Shown one piece after another: positions 51,779 to 61,400 of a stretch of 64,000 nucleotides of DNA. Origin of the DNA: JAMXLO01 sp037201625 (lineage in GTDB: Bacteria; Pseudomonadota; Alphaproteobacteria; Acetobacterales; Acetobacteraceae); the NCBI GenBank assembly GCA_037201625.1, contig JBBCGR010000003.1, forward strand, positions 1,984,001-2,048,000, in the 5' to 3' direction. A program made the position numbers and the translations under genes. How positions within the stretch are numbered: the stretch's first letter is position 1; each line of letters begins with the position of its first letter. Below the pieces are notes generated by a model that ran no database searches, was not told the DNA's origin, and was given only the letters and a program-made list of their open reading frames with translations.

Positions 51779-54325
51779 TTATGTCCCCCCGCCGCCGGCA
51801 CGACGGGCGGCCTTGCCGCCTGCGGTCGCAGGCTGCGACGCGCCCCGCCGCCTGACCGGCTTGCCGGCGGCGACCTTCGCCGTGCCGCGGCGCGCCCGTG
51901 CGGCGAGCATGGCGCGTGCCCCCTCCACGTGGGGCCCTGTCACATATAGCGGCGCAACGCCCAGCGCGTCGATGACCAGCATCACCTCGCTCCGGCCCCA
52001 GGCGGGATGCAGCGCCACGGCACCACCGCCGTTGGCGAACGAGCCGCGGTCGCCGGTATCCAGATAGCTCTCGGTCGGCAGGCCCTCGGCCAGCAGCACG
52101 TCATGGCGGTCCAGCTCGACGTGGAAATAACCGACTGTATCCACGTCCATCTGCACGATCGTGGTGCCGTTGATCAGGTAGCGCACCGGGATGAGCACGT
52201 CGTCGACATGGATCGAGTGATCGGGGGACAGGAAGAGATCGCGCGCCGGCTGATTGTCGGCGAAGGCGTGCGCCGCGATGCGGACCGGCTGCACCTTGGT
52301 GGGCGCGGCGTGGCGGCGGCAATCGACGTGGCGATGGCCGATCCACTGCACCGGTGCCGCGCGGCCAGCGAGAGTCCGCACCAGATCGCCCTCGCGCAGA
52401 TCTTCGACCGCGATGTCGCCATCCGGCGTTGCGATCCGCGTCGCCCGGGTGAAGCAGGCGACCACCTGGTTGCCCTCGATCGTGTTGTCGGCGCTGGCAT
52501 TCACGTCGATCGGCTCGCCGGTATTGGGCATCGGGATGCCGAAGCGATCGGCGCCGACGATATTGTTGAGGATCGTGCTGAAGCTGGTGCCGTCGTCCAG
52601 CGTGATGCCGTTGCCGCCATTGCCGCTGACCAGCACCGCGACCGGCTGCGTCGGCGGGGCGGTAACATCGCCGATCTTGTTGTGGTTGGCCGTGCCGGCG
52701 ATCAGGATGCCGCCAAGCTTGTTGCCCAAAGGCTGGATCCCCAGCACGTTCGTGCCGACGTCGCTGTTGAGCACCCAGTTGTCGTGCGCATTGTCCTTGA
52801 TGACGATGCCGTAGCCGAGATTGCCGGAGAAGGCGTTGCGCGGGATCACCGAGACCTGGTGCCCGCCGATCACGTTGTCATGGGCATTGCCGCCGATCTC
52901 GATTCCGTTGCCCCCGTTAGGCAGCAGATTCTGTCCGTTCGTGTCGAGGCCGACGATGTTGGGGTCGACCGTCACGCCGAATGCGTTGCCCGAAATCTCG
53001 ATGCCGTCGTCCAGGTTGCCCGACAGGACGTTGGTCTGCAGGGTCTGATTGCCGCCGGTCGAGGTGATCTTGATGCCATCCTCGCCGTTCGGTGCTGCAC
53101 CCTGGAATGCCAGCAGGCCGCCGAAAGTGTTGAAGCTGGTGAAGAAGCTGGCGGTGTCCTTGACCTCGATGCCGTTGGTGCCGTTGCCCGCCGAGACGTT
53201 GCCGAGCGGGATGACGCCGCCAACCTGCGTGTTCATCGACGAGCCGTCCACCAGGATGCCGTCGAACGCATTGCTGACGATCGTCGAATTATTGGCGCCG
53301 ACGCCAAAGAAGTTCGCCTGCACGGTGGTGCCGTCGGAGTCGGTGACGTGCAGTCCGTTGCCGCCGTTGCCGCTCAGCACGTTGTAGTAGACGAACGGAT
53401 TCTCGATGAACGTGCAGCCGATCAGCGAGTTGTTGTCGGCCCCGTTGATGGCGACGCCGTCGAGTGCATTGCCGAGATCGCCGTTGCCGTCGGACGTGGT
53501 GCCGACGAAGTTGCCGCTCAGCACGTTGTTGCGGGAGTTGGCGTCGATCAGGATGCCGTTCTGGCCGTTGCCGGAGACCTGGTTGCCAAGCGGCGGCACG
53601 ACGAAGGTGGGCGCGATGGTGCCCTTGTCGCCGGTCGGGTCGTTCTTGGCCCCGGTGCCGGTATCGGTGAAGGCATTGCCGCCGATCGTGTTGCCGTTCG
53701 AGCCGCCGGTCAGCCGGATGCCGTTGCCGCCGTTGGCGATCGCCGCCGTACCGGCAGGATTGGTGCCGATCCGGTTGTCGACCAGCGTGTTGCCGGAAGA
53801 GCCGTCGAACGTGATGCCGTTGCCGGTGTTGCCGGAGATGACGTTGGAGACGACGTGCGACGCCTTGGTGGGATTGAGGCCGATGAGGTTGTTGGATGAG
53901 GTCGCCGACACATGCAGGCCGTCGCCGCCATTGCCGGCGGGGGCACCGGCGAGATCGAGGCCGATGTAATTGCCATCAAGCGAGATCGAGCCGGCGTTGA
54001 GCGTGACGCCGGCGCCGGACGCGCGGCAGATCGCCAGGCCGAGAAGCTGCGAGCCTTCAGAGCCGGCGGCTAACACCAGTCCGCCATGGCCGTTGCAGTC
54101 GATCTCCACCACCGGAGGACCGCCAGGCACATGGGTCGGCGCGGAGGCACCGTCGATGGTGACATTCTGGGCGATCGCGGGCAGGTCCGTGGCGAGGCTG
54201 ATCGTGCCATTGACGGTGAAGGTGATGGTCGAACTGGCGGCCGGGTCCGCGTTCGCGGCGTCGATGGCCGCGCGGAGCGAACCGACGCCCAAGTTATTCA
54301 GGTTGGTGACAGTAAAAATTGACAA
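51779..54325 (-). CDS. Right-handed beta-helix repeat protein with C-terminal Hint domain
   Basis: An 848-residue protein. Residues 1-620 form a parallel beta-helix built from repeats of the type NxIxGNxGNGIxxxGxxxN, with a pectate-lyase/adhesin-like opening (TVTNLNNLGVGSLRAAI). From Cys624 (CFTRATRIATPDGDIAVEDL) runs a Hint_2-type domain with SPDHSIHVDD, HVELDRHDVLLAEGLPTESY, then a basic tail. Hint domains self-process at a Cys, as in Hedgehog proteins and inteins. The TTG at 54325 has GGAGG nine bases upstream and is preferred to an in-frame ATG 18 codons earlier. No signal peptide is clear; secretion may use type I or another route. Confidence 0.82.
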   Translation of the reverse strand: MSIFTVTNLNNLGVGSLRAAIDAANADPAASSTITFTVNGTISLATDLPAIAQNVTIDGASAPTHVPGGPPVVEIDCNGHGGLVLAAGSEGSQLLGLAICRASGAGVTLNAGSISLDGNYIGLDLAGAPAGNGGDGLHVSATSSNNLIGLNPTKASHVVSNVISGNTGNGITFDGSSGNTLVDNRIGTNPAGTAAIANGGNGIRLTGGSNGNTIGGNAFTDTGTGAKNDPTGDKGTIAPTFVVPPLGNQVSGNGQNGILIDANSRNNVLSGNFVGTTSDGNGDLGNALDGVAINGADNNSLIGCTFIENPFVYYNVLSGNGGNGLHVTDSDGTTVQANFFGVGANNSTIVSNAFDGILVDGSSMNTQVGGVIPLGNVSAGNGTNGIEVKDTASFFTSFNTFGGLLAFQGAAPNGEDGIKITSTGGNQTLQTNVLSGNLDDGIEISGNAFGVTVDPNIVGLDTNGQNLLPNGGNGIEIGGNAHDNVIGGHQVSVIPRNAFSGNLGYGIVIKDNAHDNWVLNSDVGTNVLGIQPLGNKLGGILIAGTANHNKIGDVTAPPTQPVAVLVSGNGGNGITLDDGTSFSTILNNIVGADRFGIPMPNTGEPIDVNASADNTIEGNQVVACFTRATRIATPDGDIAVEDLREGDLVRTLAGRAAPVQWIGHRHVDCRRHAAPTKVQPVRIAAHAFADNQPARDLFLSPDHSIHVDDVLIPVRYLINGTTIVQMDVDTVGYFHVELDRHDVLLAEGLPTESYLDTGDRGSFANGGGAVALHPAWGRSEVMLVIDALGVAPLYVTGPHVEGARAMLAARARRGTAKVAAGKPVRRRGASQPATAGGKAARRAGGGGT

Positions 54326-54664
54326 AGACTGATTCCTCCCGATGCAATGAAGCGACACCACATCAGAAGATACCCGCATTCAAACGACGCCCTTGGCGAC
54401 CGTATTGCGCGTCGTCATTCACCCAATAAACGGGGAGACCGGTTCACAAGACTGCATTTTTTTGCCCGGTCGGCGTCTGCGGGGCGATGACGACTATTCG
54501 GTATCTTCCGCGTCACCTCTGCGAGAGTCGAAATGGTATCGCCGGGGCCAGGGCACGCATGCATCCCCGTCCTGGAACCGTCTCGTTGTCGTGAGGCACG
54601 GGATCGTGACGCACGGGCCAAGAAGTGCTCGGGGTTTCAGGGCAGAGCCCTGAGCGCTTCCCGG
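54326..54664. other. 339-bp intergenic region without a recognised gene
   Basis: Between the Hint protein start and the padR end. It includes the Hint gene ribosome site and, near the padR stop, the hairpin TCAGGGC-AGA-GCCCTGA (54637-54653), a likely terminator-like repeat for padR without a clear T run. No convincing coding frame was found. Confidence 0.6.
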
Positions 54665-55264
54665 TCAGACGCGCTCGACGCCGGTCGCCGCGGCATCGAT
54701 CGCCGCCGCCACCGCATTGATCTGGTTCTCATCGAGCGGACCGCGCCCCAGGCGCAGCCGCAGCGCGAGCCTCAGGTTCTCCATCGCGCGCAGGATCTGC
54801 GGGGCAGGCCCACCGCCATGGGTGCGGCTTGCCTCGGCCATGCGGGCGAGCAGCCCATCCAGCATCGGACGCTGCGCATCGAGCGCGGCCTGTCCCTCCG
54901 GCGTGATGGCATGCAGTTTCTTGCCGCCCTCGCCGACGCTGACCGTCACATGGCCGAGTTCCTCGAGCATCGTCAGCGTCGGGTAGATCACGCCCGGGCT
55001 CGGGCTGTAGGCACCGCCGACGTGGTCCTCGATCGACTTGATGATCTCATAGCCATGCCGCGGCTTCTCGGCGATGAGGTGCAGGATCACCAGCCGAAGG
55101 TCGCCGTGGGCGAAGAACCGGCCGAGCCCGGACCGGCCGCCGCGACGTTCGTGGCGGTCATGCCCCCCGTGCCGGTCGCCCTCGCGATGCTCGCCGCGTG
55201 CGAAGCGGCGGCCGTGGCCATGATCGTGGCGGGAATGCCTGTGGTGTGAGTGTGGGTGGAACAA
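54665..55264 (-). CDS. PadR family transcriptional regulator with His-rich N-terminus
   Basis: A 199-residue regulator. A PadR winged helix (LRLVILHLIAEKPRHGYEII, SPGVIYPTLTMLEELGHV) begins near residue 56. The first 50 residues hold over a dozen His within HPHSHHRHSRHDHGHG and following, suggesting metal binding. The C-terminal helix pair (ILRAMENLRLALRLRL) should dimerise. TTG 55264 has AGGAG seven bases upstream; a longer ATG start upstream lacks this. The promoter region holds a perfect palindrome, so it likely represses itself. Confidence 0.85.
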   Translation of the reverse strand: MFHPHSHHRHSRHDHGHGRRFARGEHREGDRHGGHDRHERRGGRSGLGRFFAHGDLRLVILHLIAEKPRHGYEIIKSIEDHVGGAYSPSPGVIYPTLTMLEELGHVTVSVGEGGKKLHAITPEGQAALDAQRPMLDGLLARMAEASRTHGGGPAPQILRAMENLRLALRLRLGRGPLDENQINAVAAAIDAAATGVERV

Positions 55265-55269
55265 TCGTC

Positions 55270-55327
55270 GTCTCCTGACGTGTTGGGTTTCAACACGATC
55301 AGATATATCTAAACACACTCTAATTAC
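55270..55327 (-). promoter_or_regulatory. padR promoter, palindromic operator and ribosome site
   Basis: On the minus strand TTGTAA (-35) and TATATC (-10) are 16 bases apart. The -10 lies inside AGATATATCT (55301-55310), a perfect palindrome well placed as an operator. Between it and the AGGAG (55276-55272) is another short inverted repeat GTGTTG-GGTTT-CAACAC (55280-55296). This AT-rich stretch is unusual in the GC-rich window. Confidence 0.55.
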
Positions 55328-55350
55328 AAGGGGCGCGTGGCACCCGGCCG

Positions 55351-56277
55351 CTACGTTCCCACCAGCCCTCGTGCGAAGTCCGCCGCATCGAACGGCCGCA
55401 GGTCGCCCGCCTTCTCGCCGACGCCCACCGCGTGCACCGGCAATCCGAACGTCTCGGCCAGCGCCACGACGATGCCGCCGCGCGCGCTGCCGTCCAGCTT
55501 GGTGACCACGAGGCCGGTCACATCCACCATCTCCTTGAACACGCGCACCTGCTGCATTGCGTTCTGGCCGGTGGTCGCGTCGAGCACCAACAGCACGCTG
55601 TGCGGCGCCGTCGCATCCTGCTTGCGGATCACCCGGATGATCTTGCGCAGCTCCTCCATCAGCACCGCCTTGTTGTGCAGCCGTCCCGCCGTATCCACCA
55701 GCAGGACATCCGCCCCTTCGGCCCTCGCCCGGGTCAGCGCGTCGAACGCCAGCCCCGCGGCATCGGCATTCTGCCCGCCGGCGATCACTGGCGCGCCGAC
55801 GCGCTCGCCCCAGATCTGCAACTGCTCCACCGCCGCAGCGCGGAACGTGTCGCCGGCCACCAGCACCGCCCGCTTGCCCTGGTCGCGGAAGTTCTGCGCC
55901 AACTTGCCGATCGTCGTGGTCTTGCCGGTGCCATTCACCCCCACCACCAGCACGACATGCGGCCGCTTCGCCGGGTCGAGCGTCAGCGGCTGCGCCACCG
56001 GCTCCAGGATCGCCGACAATTCCTCCGCCAGCGCCTGCTTGATCTCTTCGTCCGTCACCTCCTTGCCGAAGCGGGAGCGGCGGAAGCTCGCGATCACCCG
56101 CCGCGCCACCTCGGTGCCGAGGTCGGCGGCGATCAGCACGTCCTCCAGTTCCTCGAGCGCCGCATCGTCCAGCCGGCGCTTGCGGATCACCGAGGTGATG
56201 CTGGCAAGGCCCTCGGTCAGCTTCTGCGTGCTGCGCGTCAGGCCTTCCTTGAGGCGCGAGAAGAAGCCGAGTGCCAT
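55351..56277 (-). CDS. ftsY: Signal recognition particle receptor FtsY
   Basis: A 308-residue SRP GTPase that docks ribosome-SRP complexes at the membrane. N-terminal helical N domain, G1 GVNGTGKT (113-120), GDTFRAAAVEQL, G3 DTAGR, G4 TKLDG. It lacks the long acidic A domain of E. coli FtsY, as is usual in alphaproteobacteria. Its start overlaps the mtaB stop by one base. Last gene of a dapF-mtaB-ftsY operon. Confidence 0.97.
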   Translation of the reverse strand: MALGFFSRLKEGLTRSTQKLTEGLASITSVIRKRRLDDAALEELEDVLIAADLGTEVARRVIASFRRSRFGKEVTDEEIKQALAEELSAILEPVAQPLTLDPAKRPHVVLVVGVNGTGKTTTIGKLAQNFRDQGKRAVLVAGDTFRAAAVEQLQIWGERVGAPVIAGGQNADAAGLAFDALTRARAEGADVLLVDTAGRLHNKAVLMEELRKIIRVIRKQDATAPHSVLLVLDATTGQNAMQQVRVFKEMVDVTGLVVTKLDGSARGGIVVALAETFGLPVHAVGVGEKAGDLRPFDAADFARGLVGT

Positions 56278-57506
56278 CAGGCCGCCTCCGCCAGCAGGGT
56301 CTCGTCGAGCACGCCGGTGACCCGCGCCGCCATCAGCCGCCCGGGCGCGGCCGGGGCCGCCAGCCGCACCGCAGCGAAGTGCTCGGAATGGCCGGCATCC
56401 GCCGCCTCGGTCAGCAGCGCCACGGTATGTCCCACCTGGCCGGCCAGGAAGCGGCGCGCGACCGCCGCCCCCGCCGCCCGCAGCCGCGCCGCACGCTCGC
56501 GCCGCTGCGCCACGGGCACCGCCGGCATCCGCGCGGCCGGCGTGCCGGGACGCTCGCTGTAAGGGAAGACGTGCAGGAACGGCAGTTCCGCCTCCGCCAC
56601 GAAGTCGAGCGTCTGCTGGAACAGCGCTTCGGATTCGGTGGGGAAGCCGGCGATCAGGTCGGCGCCGATCGCGATCCCCGGCCGCAGCGCCCGTGCCCGT
56701 GCCACCGCCGCCGCCGCGTCCGCGCGCAAATGGCGGCGCTTCATGCGCTTCAGGATCAGGTCGCTGGCCGCCTGCAGCGACAGGTGCAGATGCGGCATGA
56801 GCCGAGGCTCTTCGGCCAGCAGGCGCCAGAGGTCGGCGTCGATGGCGGCGGGGTCGAGCGACGAGAGCCGCAGCCGCGGCAGGTCCGGCACCAGCGCCAG
56901 CAGCCGGCGCGCAAGCTGTCCGAGGCGCGGCGCGCCGGGCAGGTCCGCACCGTAGGAGGCGATGTCGACGCCGGTCAGCACCACCTCCTGGTAGCCCGCC
57001 GCGACCAGCGCGCGGACCTGCGCCACCACGGCGCCCATCGGGACGCTGCGGTTGGGGCCGCGGCCGAACGGGATGATGCAGAAGGTACAGCGATGGTCGC
57101 AGCCCTGCTGCACCTGCACGAAGGCCCGCGCGCGGCCGGCGAACTCGGTGACCAGGTGCGCCGCCGTCTCGCGCGCCGCCATGATGTCGGACACGCCGCC
57201 CGGCGCATCCGGCGCCCAGCTTTCCGGACGCAGCTTGTCGGCATTGCCCAGCACGCGCGCGACACCGGGCAGCGCCGCCCAGGCCGCGGGGTCGATCTGC
57301 GCGGCACAGCCGGTGACGACGATGCGCGCGCCGGGCCGGTCGCGGGCAGCGCGACGGATCGCCTGGCGCGCCTGGCGCTCCGCCTCAGCGGTCACCGCGC
57401 AGGTGTTGACGATCACCGTGTCGGACAGCGCGGCGGCGTGGCCGCGCATCACCTCGCTCTCGTAGGCGTTCAGCCGGCAGCCGAAGGTGAGAATCTCGAC
57501 GCTCAT
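56277..57506 (-). CDS. mtaB: tRNA t6A37 methylthiotransferase MtaB
   Basis: A 409-residue radical SAM enzyme adding 2-methylthio to t6A37. N-terminal FGCRLNAYES with the first cluster Cys, NTCAVTAEAERQARQ with another, radical SAM triad CDHRCTFC, GVDIASYGADL and the C-terminal TRAM-like end. Its start overlaps the dapF stop (ATGA). The t6A made with TsaE is its substrate modification. Confidence 0.94.
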   Translation of the reverse strand: MSVEILTFGCRLNAYESEVMRGHAAALSDTVIVNTCAVTAEAERQARQAIRRAARDRPGARIVVTGCAAQIDPAAWAALPGVARVLGNADKLRPESWAPDAPGGVSDIMAARETAAHLVTEFAGRARAFVQVQQGCDHRCTFCIIPFGRGPNRSVPMGAVVAQVRALVAAGYQEVVLTGVDIASYGADLPGAPRLGQLARRLLALVPDLPRLRLSSLDPAAIDADLWRLLAEEPRLMPHLHLSLQAASDLILKRMKRRHLRADAAAAVARARALRPGIAIGADLIAGFPTESEALFQQTLDFVAEAELPFLHVFPYSERPGTPAARMPAVPVAQRRERAARLRAAGAAVARRFLAGQVGHTVALLTEAADAGHSEHFAAVRLAAPAAPGRLMAARVTGVLDETLLAEAA

Positions 57507-58336
57507 GCCGGATACGCCGCGAGGTCGATCTCACCGGTGAACGACGTCGCCACCGGGCCGGTCATCAGCACGTGGCCGTCGCTGCGCCACTCGATCTCCA
57601 GCTCCCCGCCGTCCACCGCGACGGTCGCGCGCCGGCCGGTCAGGCCGCGGCGATGCGCATTCACCAGGGCAGCGCAGGCGCCGGAGCCGCAGGCCAGTGT
57701 CAGGCCGGCGCCGCGCTCCCACACGCGCAGGCGCATGCGGTCGGGCGCGAGGATCTGGGCGAAGCCGATATTGGCGCGCTCGGGGAACAGCGGATCGTGC
57801 TCCAGGCGAGGGCCGAGGTCGGCGACCGCCAGGTGCGCCACATCGGCGACGAAGAAGGTGGCGTGCGGATTACCCATGCTGGCGGCCGCCGGATCGGCCA
57901 CCGGCCCGGCCGCGAGGTCCAGGTGCAGCGTGTCCATCGGCCGCGCCAGCGGCACGTCGGCCCAGTCGAGCCGCGCCGGTCCCATGTCCACGCGGACCCG
58001 GCCGTCCGGCAGCGCCTCGGAGGGCAGGTTGCCGGCGACCGTGCGGATCACCTGGACGCGGCGGCCGCTCTCCTGCGCCAGCAGATGGGCGACGCAGCGT
58101 GTGGCGTTGCCGCAGGCGCCGGCCTCGCTGCCGTCCGGGTTGCGGATGCGCATGAACGCATCGGCGTTCGAGCCGGGCGGCGGCGGCTCGATGGCGATGA
58201 ACTGGTCGCAGCCCACGCCGGTGCGCCGGTCGGCGATCGCCGCGGCCCGTCGCGACGTCAGGCCGAGCGACCCGTCGCGTTCGTCGAAGACGACGAAGTC
58301 GTTGCCGCAGCCGTGCATCTTCAGGAACCGCGCCAT
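57503..58336 (-). CDS. dapF: Diaminopimelate epimerase DapF
   Basis: A 277-residue epimerase for LL- to meso-diaminopimelate. Both catalytic Cys are seen: Cys75 in AGACGNATRC and Cys216 in ACGSGACAA. The N-terminal KMHGCGNDF and the GNPHATFFV segment fit the family. First gene of the dapF-mtaB-ftsY operon. Confidence 0.97.
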   Translation of the reverse strand: MARFLKMHGCGNDFVVFDERDGSLGLTSRRAAAIADRRTGVGCDQFIAIEPPPPGSNADAFMRIRNPDGSEAGACGNATRCVAHLLAQESGRRVQVIRTVAGNLPSEALPDGRVRVDMGPARLDWADVPLARPMDTLHLDLAAGPVADPAAASMGNPHATFFVADVAHLAVADLGPRLEHDPLFPERANIGFAQILAPDRMRLRVWERGAGLTLACGSGACAALVNAHRRGLTGRRATVAVDGGELEIEWRSDGHVLMTGPVATSFTGEIDLAAYPA

Positions 58337-58413
58337 GCGGAGGGGTATAGGCGCGGCGGCGAGCGGCGGGAAGGCTGGCCGTCTTCCGGGTAGCTCCCAG
58401 GCTGTGGTCCTAC

Positions 58414-61400
58414 CTAGGCCGCGGTCCGCGCCCGTCTGCCGTCCTGCGGATAGCGCGCCGTGCAGCCGATATGCAGTTCCAGTTCGCAGGCGCCGTCGCC
58501 TGGCAGGAACGCCGCCTCGGGCACGACCGCGTCACCGTCGGTCCACCGCCAGCCATTTGAAGCCTCGAATGCGTGGAACCCGTCGCACAGCCGCACATCG
58601 TCCGCCTCGAGCACGCTGACCTGCCGGCCATGCCACAGCACGATCCGCCGCAGCGCCACCCCCAGCAGACGCGGGTCGCGCGCAGTGCCCAGCTCGTCGG
58701 GGGCCGCGGCGCGCGAGGCGATCCGCACCGACCTGGCCGCCCGCGTCAGCCGGAAGGCATGGACGCCACCGCCCAGGTCGCGGCCGTCCACCCGCACGCC
58801 GTCCACCAGCAGGTGCAGGTCGGGCTCCTCGGTCGTCGGCGTGCCGGGGCGCGATCCGGCCCGGTCCAGCAGGCGCTGCCACAGCGCGTCGACCACCGCC
58901 CCGCCCGTCAGCACCGGTGCGCAGGGCTCCACCGGCGGCGCATCCCACCGCGCGTTGGCGTTGCGGAACAGCCAGCGATTGCCATCGTCGCGATAGCTCT
59001 CGGCGGGTGCACCGTTGGCCAGCAGCACGTCATGGGTCACCAGCTCGACGTGGTAGACCTCGACCTCCTGTGCCCTGTCGTCCCACACGATGGAGCGGTG
59101 GTTCACCAGGCACTCCACCGGCACCAGAACGCCATCGAGATACAGCGAGTGGCCCTTCGTCACGTGCAGGTCGCGGTTGGGGACGTTGTCGGCGAGCGCG
59201 CCTTTGCGCACGATCACCGGCGTCGCCGCCGTGCGCCGCCCGCGGGTCGCCAGCACCTTGCCGACGCCGACCCACGTGATGCCGCGCACCCGGCCGCCCG
59301 CGGTCACCACCTTGTCGCCGGCCGCGAGGTCCTCCACCGCCACGTCGCCGCCCGGCGTGCGGATGCGCGTGCCGCGGACGAAGCACACCGCCTCGAGGTT
59401 CAGCGTCAGGATACTGCTCTCGGGCGTGAGCGGCGTGGTGTACGACGTATCGCCAGGCAGGAACTCCGCCATCGTGACGGTGTAGCTGCCCATGCTGAGA
59501 TGCACGGCGGAGGTCTGCCACTGCCCGTCGACATCGGCCGTCGCGGCCAGCACGATCGGCTCGCCGCCGGCCAGCGTGACCGTGACGCGCGCGATGGTCA
59601 GCGCGTCGATCTTGTTGGTGTAGCTCATGACCCAGGGCGTCGCGCCGATCAGCGCGTTGGGGTTCTCGCCGGTCCAGGCGAAGGCGAAGTCGCCCTCGAC
59701 CGCGGTGACCGTGTTGCTCACCGGGCTGGTCTGGCCCGGGAGCGCCGTGAACGTGTCGCCGGACAGGGTGCCGACCACCGGCGCGTTTGGCAGTGGCAGC
59801 CCGGCGACGAGCGAGGTGTTGTGCACGAGTTGCGACGGCCCGTAGGTGAGCGTGTCGCCCACCGAGAAATTCACCGAGAAGGTCGGTATCGTCGGGCTGG
59901 TCGACACCTGCGGCGTTACGGTTGCCAGGCCGTCGATCGCCAGCGCGCCCTCCTGCCCGGCGATCGCCGGGTTCAGGAACTGCGAGCCGCTGGTGGTGGT
60001 ATAGAGGTTGTACGTCTTGTCGCCGACGACGATCTGGTACCAGGCGACGCCGTTGGCGGCGACCGGAAGCTGGTTCAGCAGCATCGACCCCGCGGGCTGG
60101 GCGACGGGCGTCGCGAACGGCTCAGCCGTGAAGGTGCCGGTGTCCGCGTGGTAGACGATGTTCCAGTTCTGCCACAGTCCCAGTTGGCCGGCGGCACTGC
60201 CGTCGATGGCGACCGGCGCCCAGACCGGCGTGCCGCCGGCATCGGAGGTCAGGATGCGCAGCGTCACCGTCGCGGTGCCGTCGAGCACGACGCCGGCGTT
60301 GTTGGCCACGCTGGCGGCAAAGTTCAGCACGATGTTGACCGTGCTCACGCCGAGCCCGGGCACCGCGTAGGCGTCTCCCGGCGGCGCGATATAATTGTAT
60401 ATGCGCGGCTGGACGTAGCCCGAGGGCGTCTCGCCATCGGCGAAGATCGTCAGGTTGATGTTGGCGACGTTGGTGCCCGCGATGGGATTGCTGACCGAGA
60501 TCAGCGGACCGCCCACCGCGTACTGGCTCATCAGTGCGTCGGAATAGCCGGAGCCGTAGGAGTTGCTGTACTGGTAGAAGATCTCGGAATATGGATCGTC
60601 GGCCTGGTAGGCGGGCGCCGGCTGCGTCAGGTTCTTGCCGAAGGCGTAGTCCGGGTCCCAGTTGCGGTTCACGTTGAGGTCGACCGGATCGGTGAGCTGG
60701 TCGTTCAGCGGCTTGCCGCTGGTGCCGTAGAATCCTCCGGTGAAGCCGGTGAGGAACTCCGCAAGCACCTTGCCCCACTGGTTGTTGGCGCCGGTGTTCA
60801 TCACGAGGTACGGCGCCGCGTCGGACTTGTCGGTGTAGATGCCTGCGTTGCCCAGCGTCGAGTAGATGCTGTTCTCCAGGTCCTGGACCGTGAGCTCGAT
60901 CGCGCCCTTGATCTGGCTGTCCGCCTGGGGCACCAGCCAGAACGCCTGTGCCGTCGAGTCCCATTCGAGCCGGTAGTCGAAGAAGCCGCCGTTGTGCCAC
61001 TCGTTGGCGGCATCGGGTGCGCCGTTGAACAGGCCGGTGAGCACGATCGCCTGCGCGCCCGGGCCTTCCAGGCTGGCGATGTAGTCCGACCAATCGCCCG
61101 GTGTGAACGGCGGGTTGGCGACGCCGGACACCGCCTGCGCCGGCGACAGCGCCATGCGGAACTTGTTGGCCAGCGGTCCTTCGGTATAGGTGAATGAATA
61201 TGTCTTTGTAGTGTCTATCGCATTGATGTCGCCGACCAGGTCGCTCGCGGTGATGCCGTAGCCGACCGTGCCGGTGGTGCCGTTGTCGTACGGCACGCTG
61301 ACCTCCATCGGCAGGCCGAAGCCGTTCACCGACGTGAGGTTGCCAGCGTCCGTCGGCTTGCCGAGAAGGCTAACCTCGAAACTGTCGAAGCGGAAGTCCC

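Noticed and set aside
52007..53899. A 630-codon plus-strand open frame opposite the beta-helix/Hint gene
   Set aside because: Repeats in it mirror the beta-helix repeats on the other strand; no independent support.
52441..54300. Possible CRISPR-like repetition
   Set aside because: The regular spacing comes from in-frame beta-helix codons, not identical repeats with unique spacers.
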